Source of the DNA: Beroe forskalii
Taxonomy: Eukaryota > Ctenophora > Nuda > Beroida > Beroidae
NCBI GenBank assembly: GCA_011033025.1
Contig: WFMF01000447.1
Span: 79,783-143,782 of the forward strand
DNA: 64,000 nucleotides
Direction of reading: 5' to 3'
Shown: piece after piece, positions 24,201 to 33,955 of the stretch
Numbering within the stretch: the first letter of the stretch is position 1
Layout of the letters: the number at the start of each line of letters is the position of its first letter
Notes under the pieces: generated by a model
Databases searched by the model: none
What the model was told of the DNA's origin: nothing
Seen by the model: only the letters and a program-made list of their open reading frames with translations
Made by a program: the position numbers and the translations under genes

Positions 24201-24517
24201 GCGATTCCTACATTAGTAACTTGGCAGGTCAGCCAATAAGTTTCACTTTCAAACTGCAGACTCCTCCCAAAGTCTATAAAATGAACTGATAAACATTCCC
24301 CCTCTCAGACGCGGAATCTAAGCCGGTTGAGATGGCATCACGAGGGCCTATCCAGGACATCACCTCTTTACTGCACGAGGCAGCTGATCAGACGGAAGAG
24401 GAGGCCGAGGAGACGCCCCTCCCTCCCCCCACATCCTACCAAGATGTGGTGATGGTGTTTGGGGGCATGGATCTAGTGGGGAACATATTCAATGATATCT
24501 ACCTGCTAAAGATATAG
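15141..24517 (+). CDS. RABEPK: kelch-repeat protein, Rab9 effector p40-like (gene span)
   Basis: Seven exons on the plus strand encode a kelch beta-propeller of roughly 350 residues. Visible blades carry the GG doublet and spaced aromatic residues: VYITCGAQPDQSF, ILVFGGADTQGNRDDLQ, LFVWGGGALGGQPVTD, LHGGMSGENVYEDL, FFVFGGFTGQEALDDIW and VVMVFGGMDLVGN. The motifs PRYEHGA, SPRTIHN and SPRHGH between blades, and the order of blades, match the Rab9 effector p40 (RABEPK) family, which in mammals binds Rab9-GTP and acts in endosome-to-Golgi recycling. All introns are phase 1, about one blade per exon. The 5' exon with the start codon was not found. One exon has a two-base frame break. Two intronless genes sit in the first visible intron. 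The symbol is a family assignment by reading, not by search. Confidence 0.8.
16240..16530. other. intron sequence of the kelch gene, nothing recognised
   Basis: Unique sequence immediately after the duplicated segment. A 64-codon plus-strand frame (16,317-16,511) has no supporting feature. Confidence 0.4.
16532..17420 (+). promoter_or_regulatory. duplicated promoter-like region with two TATA-type boxes
   Basis: Two related stretches, about 16,532-16,800 and 17,234-17,430, share AATTATACCATAAATG, CATTAGTTCAGCA, CCACAAGGAAATGTTTTATT, a TATATAG box (16,726-16,732 and 17,388-17,394) and CAACTTTTGT right after it. The second lies about 450 bp upstream of the cysteine-rich secreted gene and is its most likely promoter. 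The first is followed at 16,941 by GTAGATCATGTC, resembling that gene's own start, so it may mark a decayed tandem paralogue. Confidence 0.5.
17560..17850 (+). repeat. pyrimidine-rich minisatellite carrying copies of a start-codon context
   Basis: Units of CTCACCCCCACTCCCC and CCTATCCTAACCCC repeat five to six times, several followed by AGTAGATCATGTCGCTCC or a close variant. ATGs in this context occur at 17,648, 17,792 and 17,845; only the last opens the 189-codon gene. The 17,648 copy gives a seven-codon frame and the 17,792 copy is in another frame. Confidence 0.75.
17845..18414 (+). CDS. secreted cysteine-rich protein, family not recognised
   Basis: Intronless, 189 residues. Residues 1-21 are a typical signal peptide (Leu/Ser-rich, then APSTA) so the protein should be secreted. 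The mature part has eleven cysteines: five near the N terminus (27, 29, 34, 37, 42), a C-x-x-C at 94-97, and C144, C162, C182 and C186 near the end. RRAKR at 104-108 is a candidate furin site that would split the protein into two chains. The segment ISWTVRFDEGEIRLLIAGEE followed by YFSFYEAQSC looks like alternating beta strands. I do not recognise the family. The start was chosen because it alone gives a signal peptide; it sits at the end of the minisatellite. It lies in an intron of the kelch gene, same strand. Confidence 0.75.
   Translation: MSLLLLSSLLLLSTFLAPSTAVEMARCDCWNRECGYCADLSCAVKFDLTNSAEGVTITSEIKRNELKSIILFNSAGNALGMFGFSTAEIHLKGCIACNAPPAVRRAKRSQPDGPISWTVRFDEGEIRLLIAGEEVYSQKLKGECAEHYKDVQYFSFYEAQSCEETFTLAEGMVAGEGINETCGGACPQV
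18415..19027. other. 3' flanks of two convergent genes
   Basis: After the stop, 18,450-18,570 holds degenerate repeats of GAATGGACAAATTC type. AATAAA at 18,842-18,847 could serve the plus-strand gene. The rest is AT-rich, with no supported ORF. Confidence 0.5.
19028..20956 (-). CDS. laccase-like multicopper oxidase, type II membrane protein
   Basis: Intronless, 642 residues, three cupredoxin domains. All copper motifs are present: HWHG at 200-203, WYHTH at 243-247, HPMHMHGH at 526-533 and HCHTTSHLIKGLG at 601-613, with the type 1 cysteine C602 and Leu612 at the axial position, as in laccases. Enzymes of this family couple one-electron oxidation of phenols, amines or metal ions to reduction of oxygen to water; the substrate here is unknown. 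Residues 103-124 form one hydrophobic helix with no cleavable signal, so the enzyme should be anchored with its catalytic part outside or luminal. The cytoplasmic tail holds a duplicated module: LPKAPAVIADPT (11-22) and LPKSPAVITDPT (53-64), each followed by HETQSNY and a basic-Met-Ser motif that could be phosphorylated. It lies antisense within an intron of the kelch gene. Confidence 0.92.
   Translation of the reverse strand: MASNSTAANDLPKAPAVIADPTRDRHPTHSAHHETQSNYSQRRSSRKMSLHDLPKSPAVITDPTYDAYHETQSNYGRRGTRRMSIIPLPTIVKLPPEKTKMNLILTAVLTVLIIVTVLILVFFLKSDEIFDDKVPKATRNYYFHTKQLSHLTPEGDTELYNTINEKLKAPAIHVRTGEWMSVKVTNGISQTESTHGLSIHWHGFAMRGNNLYDGAVGITQCPISPGESFDYRFKVTEQPGTYWYHTHDRELVPENQMDFIRGPLIVHENNFEFTKLESEDSYQIDNEIILFYSNHLLNGEETPAIEVENGEYKIRIINGAGNTPESYFFSIEGYSLTVVASDGYPVQPYETDVIRMAIGERFDVIVNFDIDTPTQNVWIRATVDHEYELPAGKPVFGILKIRKDNSMVFSAQTPPDSGKEMTITQQTRLLNCYYVPQCRPITDLIPATTRDLLETFDYHILDIREPGQIYEVSLNRRQFESNLIPCDQPGIMESNRNRWSNQTVILSLPTSKSVTIILRSETIWFHPMHMHGHHFEVLEIAERKDQDACPLLDLDTAFSEPIEDLMKRPRQGVLKDTVWLPPCGAAALRINSDNRGLWSFHCHTTSHLIKGLGVVIDEGGYLFSQDRFPKDYPVCRPCEDGD
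20957..21509. other. 5' flank of the multicopper oxidase gene
   Basis: Reading the minus strand, TTTATATATCCTGACAG lies within 30 bases of the ATG. It could be a TATA-type box or, since it ends in a pyrimidine-free AG, a weak 3' splice site for an upstream leader; I cannot decide. The rest is AT-rich intron of the kelch gene. Confidence 0.35.
21510..21653 (+). CDS. RABEPK: kelch gene exon, blade 2
   Basis: Acceptor CTCCCTCAG, donor GTAAGTG, 144 bp, phase 1 at both ends. It encodes FAPRYEHGAAVHEGEILVFG and GADTQGNRDDLQ, the best preserved p40-like segment. Confidence 0.85.
22190..22387 (+). CDS. RABEPK: kelch gene exon, blade 3
   Basis: Acceptor ACATTTCAG, donor GTGAGT, 198 bp, phase 1 at both ends. 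It contains TPPSPRTIHNVGRQEGALFV followed by WGGGALGGQPVTDTHLHKLD. Confidence 0.85.
23274..23419 (+). CDS. RABEPK: kelch gene exon, blade 4, with a two-base frame break
   Basis: Acceptor CCCCTCACCAG, donor GTTAGT. The first part reads TREWVSYSSTGDVPSPRHGH and VTACVGNTL; the second part, in another frame, reads LYLHGGMSGENVYEDLYSA. The switch falls in TCTGTACC around 23,361-23,366, and the first frame then stops at 23,381. Removing two bases restores both the blade and the phase-1 junction with the next exon, so the coding sequence is otherwise intact. Confidence 0.8.
23643..23822 (+). CDS. RABEPK: kelch gene exon, blade 5
   Basis: Acceptor CTCTACTCAG, donor GTGAGAAG, 180 bp, phase 1 at both ends. 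It encodes VARAAHSSAAHTDCFFVFGG and FTGQEALDDIWRYDT. The 3' end of the previous exon and this acceptor share the string CTCTACTCAGCCG. Confidence 0.85.
24027..24128 (+). CDS. RABEPK: kelch gene exon, linker to blade 6
   Basis: Acceptor CCCCTTTCAG, donor GTAACT, 102 bp, phase 1 at both ends. It encodes EEWLSISVSEPRPPPRLDAT, the start of the last blade (P-R-L-D as in p40). Confidence 0.8.
24309..24517 (+). CDS. RABEPK: kelch gene terminal exon
   Basis: Acceptor CCCCTCTCAG, stop TAG at 24,515-24,517. An acidic insert (QTEEEAEETPLPPP) precedes the final blade VVMVFGGMDLVGNIFNDIYL, which ends three residues before the stop, as expected for propeller closure. Confidence 0.85.
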
Positions 24518-26785
24518 CACTGGGACTGAGGGTAAAGTTTAAAGTTTAGAGCTCTTGTAAATTGCAATGCCTATATTGAAGAGCTGTTGCCAATATATTG
24601 AAGTCCTGTCATATTTATTGTCACAATTAATAACGGATTGGAGCCACGGGCTTGAAATTATTTAAGTTGAGGGAGCATTATTAAGCAGATTTATGTCGAT
24701 AAATAAGTTGTACTTAAGTTAATAATTCATCTTAATAGTTATTAATATTGGTATGAGTCTTCCCAACTCGCACGCCCTCATTTTTAAATCTCAGCCAAGG
24801 AATTTCATTTCAGTTAAATTATTGAACGGGTTTCGTTTCACAGCACTTCCCTTTATTTATTCGTTGTATCTTAATTTCATACTGTACATAGCATTTTTAA
24901 CTTCACTTAAATCCTGATAAATTGTGTCTTGTTTTGTCTGAAAATGAAATTCAAATCCATAAATGGTACAATTCCATTGGTTTAAGTACAGTATGACATT
25001 GCTAAATCAACTTGTAGAGGAATCAGCTGGGATCTTAAGTTGGGGCAAATTTCGTGTCACAATTTCCAGGAACAATCGACTTAGCGTCGCGCGCACGAAC
25101 ATAAATCTGGAGAATCTAAGTTTCTGTGCGCGCGCTCGCTAATTACTTCAAAGCGCCAAGCATTCCATACATTCCATAGGGTCAATCCGCGCGCTACGTC
25201 ACAAACTAGGAATTATTATCGAAGGTGGTAACAAACACTGAACACTTTGAAGACAAAGGCATTAGGTCATGTGAGAATTGATTGTTTAGCGAAGGATAAG
25301 GATCTGCGTTCATCTACACTAGGGTACATTTAATAGGTGTAGATACTGAAGAGTTAAGAAGCTAGACCATTCATCTCATGCCAGGGTTCAAACTCACTGG
25401 AGGCAGTCCCTTTTTCAATAATCCCTTGATTTACGTAACAGCACTATAGGATGTAAATGTGATTACTGTTACCGCTTGGAATGTAGTACTAATAGCTACT
25501 TGTATCTGGTATACATTTACACGTCTGTATTGTGTATAGTGTACAATGATGTACGATTTTCAGTGTATTCAGTTTGAAGCCCTTCCACCCTGACACCATT
25601 CTACTCTGACACTAATTTACGCTGTCATAACTCCCCCTGACACCACTTCACCCTGACACCACTTCACCCCAACTTCCCATGACTCCATTTTACCCTCATA
25701 AAAACTTGATCCAAATCACCGTTTAACATGATTATCAAGTGCAGCAAAGTCCCAATTATCAGAGGCAAAAAGGAAACAACATTTAAGGGAAGTGAAAACT
25801 GTAGATATTATCACATCACATACTAAGATAGGTATTAACAAAACGTCTTAGATACTGTTTATCATATTAATATAGAAAATTACTAGGAAATTAACTTGTA
25901 GTATACAAAATTACTTTGATTGTATGATTTAAGCTAATCAATTATTTAAGAGAAGATACATCAGTTATTATCCACACAGTGAAATTGTTAAAAATTAGCC
26001 GTAATCTCTGAAGTAATAAAACGATTATAATCAACGATAATGAAGAAATTATCTGAATGTTAAAAAATCAAAAACAATCTGGAAATCAATAGTACAAACT
26101 CGTTAACAAAATGAAACAGTTAACGAATTCCTTATCTGGTAAATGAATCAATATCATTTCTTTTTTACACAACATATAAAAACCTACATGCACGAAATAA
26201 GGTGTCCCTTCCTCCTGTCTGCCATAATGTCCAAAACTATGATCAATTGATAAGGAAAATACTATCTGATCTGAAGTTAAAATAATTATCACTGAAATCT
26301 GTAAAATTAAACTAGATATTTAAGAAAATGATCACCTGATATCAAGTATACCATTGTAGGCAGGTGCATGGTATATGGCAGTTAATAACAGTTTAGTTAC
26401 ACACACCGTATAACTGACATGTCAAGATGGACATTTAGCCTTATATGGAAATCAATATGTGGAAACTAAAGTAAACGCATTATAAAATACAGGCTCAATT
26501 AGAGCGCCTAGTCTGCTGTCAATCTGTCTTATTATTCATATACATAATACATGTCAGTTGCTAGACTATCAATTTTCTTAGCAGTAAACAGTTAGAAAAA
26601 ACAGAAATTTCAATGGGTTAATCTTTATGTTTTAAAATCTAAACTTCTAAAGTTAATCTTCATGATTATGAATCAATCCTTTTATCTTCTCATCGGAACA
26701 AACAAAATACTTGAGCTACTTAAATTATGTTCTGGTCATCTGTATGAGTCTCTCTGTATAACAAACACAACATCCATCATCCATC
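24518..26785. other. intergenic region between convergent genes
   Basis: Lies between the kelch stop and the phosphatase stop. No supported gene. 25,575-25,680 holds a short repeat of CCCTGACACCACTTCA. A CG-rich patch (25,080-25,200, several GCGCGC) stands out against AT-rich surroundings. Minus-strand frames here lack any family feature. Confidence 0.5.
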
Positions 26786-26789
26786 ACCA

Positions 26790-26955
26790 ATCTCACGTGA
26801 CTAAAAGCTAGTCAGATCACGTGACTTCAGTTTCCGATCACGTGACTCCAAAGACTCACGCAGAAGATCACGCGTTACCATGTTAAATACCACTCGTTAC
26901 CTTGACAACACCATGTTAGATACCACTCGTTACCATGGTATCCCCATGGTAACAC
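26790..26955. repeat. CACGTG repeats and TTACCATGGTAAC-type motifs next to the phosphatase stop
   Basis: Three CACGTG hexamers in a TCACGTGAC context (26,794, 26,818 and 26,838) are followed by repeats of CCACTCGTTACC and CCATGTTA, ending in TTACCATGG and CCATGGTAA. Similar TTACCATGGTAAC palindromes recur at about 37,830 and 39,820-39,852. It would be the start of the 3' UTR of the phosphatase mRNA. Confidence 0.5.
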
Positions 26956-26956
26956 A

Positions 26957-29900
26957 CTACCTGAGTCCCTGTGTATTCACGTAATCCTCGTACATTGAAC
27001 ACACTTCAGCCATAACTCGGTAACAGAAGGCGTATTGATCCACGGACTGGATCATACCGTTACGCTGCAGTCTCAGTCGCAGAACAATCTGAGGAGGGGA
27101 GGAGTTGTGAAATAGATAAATCTGGGGAGGGGAAGAGTCAGGAAAAAGGTAAATCTGAGCAGGGGGGGAGAGACAGTCTGACTACAAAGTAAATGTGTAA
27201 CGTCAGAACTTTACTCAAGGCTAAACCATCTCCGAAAATGTGCTCAAGTAGAAAAGTGAGGGTGGGAGAGAATTCGTGACTTGATCAACTCTCCACAGTA
27301 AAACATTATAATGACGTCACTCAGATCAGGCGTATTAATCCTGATGTACTGTGCATGTTACCTTGTAACATCTGGCTCAACTCCCAACTTGAGATGTAGG
27401 ATCGCTACATACGGCACCATTTAATTATTATAGAACTCCTCATGCATGATAGATCTGGCACAGAGTTCAATATTTGGCATTGAGAGTTCTATTCTCTTAT
27501 TCTCTCCAAAAGAGTTCTATTCTCTTTTCTCTGAATAACAACAACTTAATGACTTCACCATCTTTTATAGTCCTAACATCTTTTGTATTCAAACATTTAG
27601 AACTTCATGAAACTATGAATTAATGGTCACAATTCAACAGACCGCCGTTACTGAGTTACTAGGGTGGCATGACCATTAACAGTAATGTATGATAATTAAT
27701 TCTGGTGTGGCTGAATCCATGTAGCCTTTTAATAACGCTCGAATATTTTCAGAGGGTAGAAAAAATAACCGTTCACTTAAATGCTATGAAATACGCTGCT
27801 TTCAAAGGAGCGTGATTCTTGAACTTTACACCACCTGAATTTCTCACTTCACAGCTCCCGTGTCAAGTTTATTAATAAAACGTAATGAATAACACGCAGT
27901 GTAATAACATTACACACTCCTATTGACGGTTGTTGAACATCTGTCCGAATAACACACGTCAAACAACCTAAATCTGGCAAAGTTCCAGGGTTCCTTCAAC
28001 AATTCTACGGCGGTGGCAGTTTGCACATTCAGAGGTATGTGTGTGATGAAAAACAATCCATCAATCGTCATTAGTGAACACTGACGTATGTAGTATAATG
28101 ATCATCACGAATAATATGATCTTAGTTCCCGCCTTGAATGAACATCCATTTATAAACTCCGGTGACAAAAACGTCGAAAACTATCCAAGGACTCCTTTTT
28201 CTTTCGGTGCGTTTTGAACTTTTTCGACACTCCATCGCATGGTGTGACAAAGAGTTTAAACCCGGGATCTTTAGATCACTAGCTTCCAATACACCACCCA
28301 CTAACCGTGAAGAGGTCGATCATCTCGTCCTGTCTGAGCTGCTCCACACAGTTAAACACTGCTACAAACACGGCTGTTCTGCCGATACCTGCACTGCAGT
28401 GCACCACCATGGGGCCTGTACGCCGCTGGTTCTTAACCTGGGATGGGAATGTGATAATTAAAAAAGAGAAAAGGAGCAAGATTAGAATGAAACCGAAGTG
28501 TTTTGAAGGACAGGAACTTTCAGATAGCATACGTACAAGTCTTCGTCAATAAATGATGGTCGGTCGTCAAAAGTAGACAGGGGTGGTCAGAAAGAAGTTT
28601 GATATAAAATCAGGGTTTTCATAATAAGTAGTCAATGATAGTCAGGGATGGTTAGAAGTAAGGAACATCATGAATTACACCTGTGCGCCTCGAGGGTGTT
28701 ATTAACTTCCATGCTAAGTAGGGTTACGTAATTGCTACCTGTGCTGAGCTCCTAAATGCTAGTGCTGGGGTATTTAATTTCCAATATTTGCTCTTGATTC
28801 ACATGACTTAATTGCAACGTTTCAATCGATACTTCAAAAGGATACCAACAATTCATCAAATATGAAGTTGAGTAAGGGTTGTGATGATTAATTCTGATCT
28901 GAAAACTAACTGAAGGTGCGGTGAAATGTGATCTGGATAAGGATTTCCCTTTTTCATCATGTTATCATAATGATGCAGCTGGTAAGAATGACTTAATTTC
29001 ATCTCTTGCAAAAGTAGTACTATACTACACAGAACAAATGTGAAACTATATCATACTTTCGAAGAAATAAATGGTTTTTGATTACAAATTATCAAACAAA
29101 AGTTTAAAAGTTTTGCTTAGCATTAGATACACTATTAGCTTATTAGCTACAATGCTCACTTTGGCCACTTTCGAGAATCGAGAGTATTCTCAGAATATGA
29201 TATGGAACCAGGAAAATTAATAAAAGTAAAAACGCAGTTAAATAAATAGCCACTTTCGAGAGTATTTTCAGAAATTATGATGTGGAACCAGGAAAATAAA
29301 AAACGCAGTTATCATCGATTCCCACGTCCCCATGCTTGATTTAAAAAGCTTTCAAATGAAATGAAAGGAGATGAAAAGCTGAAAGCATGTTTGTTTTAGT
29401 AGCATCTTCATGCATATTGATGTGAACCTGGCACAAGATTCAACTGCAAGGTAAACTAAAAGATAAAACTGCAGGGTAAAATTGGGTAAAACTGCTGTGT
29501 AACTGTGGCAGTTCAAACTACAGTTATGTGTGCGCGGCGTAAGTTTGCACGGCGTATCCAAATGTTTCTACGCCGCGCAAACTTACGCCGCGCACACAAA
29601 ACTGCAGTTCGAACTGTCACCGTAAAACGGTGAATTGAAACGGTGTTAAGAAGATTGGAAGGCTGTAGCCGTCAGCTGTAAAGTTTAGCAGTGTTAGATA
29701 CCAACCTCCTTGTACGTAAAGTCTCTCTTAAACAGCGTAAACTGCCAAATTACATTATAAAGACACTTAGTTATTACACTTAGTTGTGTAAAGACCGTTT
29801 TACACTTTAACACTTAGTCAAATACTCAAATAAAGTTGGAGTTGTGACTTGTATAGCAGTATTGAGTATACACGTAGTCTTACATCAGTTTAGCACATCA

Positions 29901-32900
29901 AAATGTTAAGGAAGTGTTATTACGATGAATTAATGGAGCAGAATTAATTTCAGAGGGTTCAACGATATCAATGATTACTGATAGTATCTTAAAACCAAAG
30001 AAATTATGAAACTACGATCTTGTAATATCTTGTGTTGAATAATCTTCAATATTCTCTTTTTGGCTCGGCGACATAGTCCCCGAGCCAAGAAGGGTTTGAA
30101 CTGAAAGAGAATACTGAAAATTATTCATTCTACCATTGCGGCTCATTAAAATTAACCCGATATTTCAGTCAAGTAATACTAATAATATCTTGAGCGACTA
30201 ACCTGATCCATCATTTTAATGAGGTGCTTCCCAGAAGGTGGAGTCTCTGTGTCAGTCCATTTGAAGTAGTGGTACTGCTTAACCTGCCTAGTCGTCTCAT
30301 CCTGAAGGCAAGATTTGAATGTCATCTTGAGAGCAATGTGTTGTTAATGGGGGTCTAAAAAGTAAATTGTGCGTCCTTATCGATCGATGCATGAGCATAC
30401 AACTTTGGTTCATAGTCCAATTGTTATCATGCCAACTCTACTAGTTCAATTGTTATCAAACCAATTAACTTTCATGTAACCATGCCAACTAACCTCTCTG
30501 TTCCTGATGGAGACACTGAATGTCCTGACAGTATAATCGTCTGTAGGGTTTGCCACGTTCAACAGATGCACGGTGATGTTTTCCACACAGATAGGCTCCT
30601 CCTTGTCACGAGGCCAGTACATCGAACACTTCTCCTGAGAAAATGTGAACTTGTGAAATATTCAGCCGAGGAGTGGACCAACGATCTCAATAAAAATCAT
30701 TATTGCATAACGCTGACGTACAATGGCCTCATGAGAATAACTGAATAATATGATGTTTATATTGCAATATTGCATCTCCTTTTGAGTCAGGGAACAGTTC
30801 TAAGAAATTAAAGAGCTCCTGAGTACACTATCTAACTGTTGAAGAGGAACAAGGGTAAAGAAATTTAGATTCATTCTTAATTTATCTCAGGATACTGTAA
30901 AGCCATTAATTTTCGCGAGGCATTAATTTTCGCGAATTTATTTGGAAAAGAAAATCCGCGAAAATATCAGACGTGAAGTTAATTTTCAATTTTGGAGATA
31001 AATTTATAAATCTGCGTTTTTCGAGTCCAATTCATTTGCCGTTATTCCCTCTTCAGTATTCGATAGATTGGTTTGTCATCAAAGCATTATTTTTCAACCC
31101 AAAGTGTCTCATTAGAAACATTAAGCCCTCAACTAAGATCTCAGTATTGTTTACGAATGACATGCTGTAATGTCTGACAGACACACTTAAGTAAACATAG
31201 ACGAACAAGACACCTCATTAAACCGGGCTTTGCCTTCATACAATCACCGGCTATCAAGGTTTACAGCAATTACGAAAATGTTAAATGACCACGTACAAGC
31301 ACTGGTTTATCTTCAAGGGATATTGAAATGCGTGAAAATTAAAACCGTGAAATTAGTCTGATTTTAAAGAAAAGCGAAAAATAGCACCCGCGAAAATATG
31401 TGGCTTTACAGTATCTCATATCAGGATGGGACTTCAAACAGTTATAAGCATTAACAATTTACATCCTGCGGATATCACTCAGTTTTAATAATCAAAGATA
31501 CACACACATAATTATTCCCCCGTATCTTCTTCCTACTTTCCTAGTATCATTAATTCCTACTTTCTGACATGTTGTGTCGTGAGAAAGTGGGAGAAGAGAA
31601 TTACTGTTGTGCTGAACAGACTGAGTGTTGTGGGTAGATCTTATACAGGTTACAACTTACACAGGATGGATAAACGGGAGGTATGAATTCTTTACTTCAC
31701 CATCTACTGATAACAAATCATCATCTACTCATCGCATCATTTCCCCTTTCTTAATTCATACTTAGTACAGTATGGCCTAATCAGGTTCAACAAAATTAAT
31801 ATGCTGACAACAGTCAACAAGATCAATAATCCCATCGATCATTTCCTCAGCTGATCTAAAATAGTTGTGTTTATCAGAAATCAAAACTATTTAGTATTTC
31901 TTGTCAGAACCGCTGATCGGAACTGGCACCAACTAGTCTACTCATATTCAACATTGAACAACATTCGTCATTCCTCGCTTTTCTAATCTAATAAAGTCAG
32001 AAAGTGTGTGCGGAAAAACGAAGGAGTAATATACTCAAAAGTCGAAAGCTTTCCAGTTTCTAGGAGTGCCTCGTGAGCTCATCAGTCAGTCAATATTTTA
32101 GTCTACAAACCACAGAAGTGGTACAGAGGTGCTGTGATTTAATCTCTGTATACGTAGGTGCATATTGGATACGTAAGCAGTCAGGAATTTAAACTTGATT
32201 CTATATATATTTTCAACATTTGGCACGAGGCCCTGTGTCAAGTTACACAGATACATTGTACATCAGTACATTGGGAATGCATGGTGAAAACAGGAGAGCA
32301 TGTTGAATGGTAAGATAAGATTGTACGAAGCAATGTTATTATTGTCAGAGCAAATGAAATTAACGTTCAAGTGATGTTGAAATCTGACCCATCACCATGT
32401 ACAGTACCTACATTCATTCCTGCTAGCAGAGGAGGGCAAATGTTTTTATTGAAAAAGTCCAAAGGTTCCAAAGTAATCACAATTTCTCTATTGGTCATTA
32501 ACTGATTAGAGAATTATTTGGTACAATCGAATGGGTCTGTTAGCTTCCAGTCGCCCACTCAACTACTCCACTATACTACCTCTCTATCTAAAAAGTCACT
32601 ATCCCCTCAACTGTGAATATATCCATCCCTCCCCTAAAGGTTAAATTGCTTCCCTTCCTGTCCAAGGTTATGAACTACTATCCATCCCCTGTCCACTATC
32701 CCGTCCTCTGTCCACTCACCCGTCCTCTGTCCACTCTCCCCTCCCCTGTCCCAGTGTCCACTCTCCTCTCCCCTGTCCACTCACCCGTCCCCTGTCCACT
32801 CTCCCGTCCCCTGTCCACTTACCCGTCCTCTGTCCACCAGTGGAGTCAGCATGATGATCGTGGACACGTCCTTCTCGAATATCATCCTCCAGAAGTCCCC

Positions 32901-33955
32901 GATTGTGTTGGGTTTGGGGCCTCTGTGTCGCGATGAAAGCGTCCCGCTCGTGGTAACTCTGAAAATTAGGGAGGTTAAAACATAAACAAAAATAATTCTT
33001 CTTTTTCGATCTTTTTGGGACTCCTCCAAAATTATCCCTGATATTTTTCTTGGGAATAGGCATTGTAGCATTGCTACACAACAAGGTCACAAGACTTTTC
33101 AGTAAACATGCACTGTATTCATAGTATTCATGTACTGTGTTCATAGTTTCGATTCCATGGAAGTACTCAAACTCAGATTTTGCAGTACTCGATGAGCGTC
33201 ATACATTAACATTTTACAATATACAAAAAAACGGTTACGGAGCATGTACTTGAAAGTTCAAACATTTTGAAATCCGCGCAATAAATAAATAGTATTCAAG
33301 CCTGAAGTCGTCATCAAATTGTCACTTCAACATAAGAAAATGACTTCACTCTACCGCGCCTGATATTCGACAACAGGTCTACTGATGTTATTGATGTAAG
33401 TTGGTGTAAGATACTAAAAAGGTCTTACATTGATGTAGGAGGCGTTTATGTAATCACTTCCGGTTTCTCCGGTTGTAACCATCAGTTTAACCCTGTTATG
33501 GTCATCTGACGGGAGATATCGTTAAGTAAGCTTACAGTACTTATTTAGTAAAAAGAGCATTCAAAAACATCAATTATCTACTCAGTTCTCAAAAGTGTAT
33601 TTAGCAATGCAAAAGGCGTACAAACTTACAAATAATTCAAAAATTTCGGGAAAAACTACTCAAAAAAGATAAATAATGAGAATAACCAACTCAATAAATG
33701 TATTTCTACATGATGTTAGACACGTAAGACTTCAAATATCAAAGACAGCAGACGCCCCTGCCCTCCCAACTCATACGGCAGCACATTAGAGTATCTGTTC
33801 TTGGTATGGTTAATACCAGCCGACCCTGCAGTGGTCTTGAACTCAGGTTTATCATGGGTGATGTGGATCGTACAGTACTCCTCCAACCTTCTGAACTGGT
33901 CGTCCAGCAGGGTCATGTAGGCGCCTTGTCGGGGTGTCGTCAACTTAGCTAACGC
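26957..33955 (-). CDS. phosphatase PTP domain D2 (seven exons), frame broken twice
   Basis: Exons: 33,771-33,955; 33,429-33,506; 32,823-32,958; 30,494-30,634; 30,203-30,301; 28,306-28,437; 26,957-27,088 with the TAG stop. Motifs: [59 protein letters not shown] (WTD in place of WPD) and a complete P-loop, [12 protein letters not shown]. With WTD the domain is likely weak or regulatory, as usual for D2 domains. One surplus base near 33,480 and one at 32,922 break the frame, and the junction between the first two exons is one base out of phase. The later four exons are clean. Confidence 0.85.

Larger units (their letters stand above)
28438..30202. other. intron with two foldback sequences
   Basis: AT-rich intron of the phosphatase gene. 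Apart from the inverted repeats at 29,502-29,622 and 30,038-30,125 nothing was recognised. Confidence 0.5.

Noticed and set aside
33776..33955. Reading the D2 exon through to its own stop as a natural C terminus
   Set aside because: The frame continues only 15 codons past NVLPYE with non-conserved sequence, while further D2 exons with intact motifs lie downstream.
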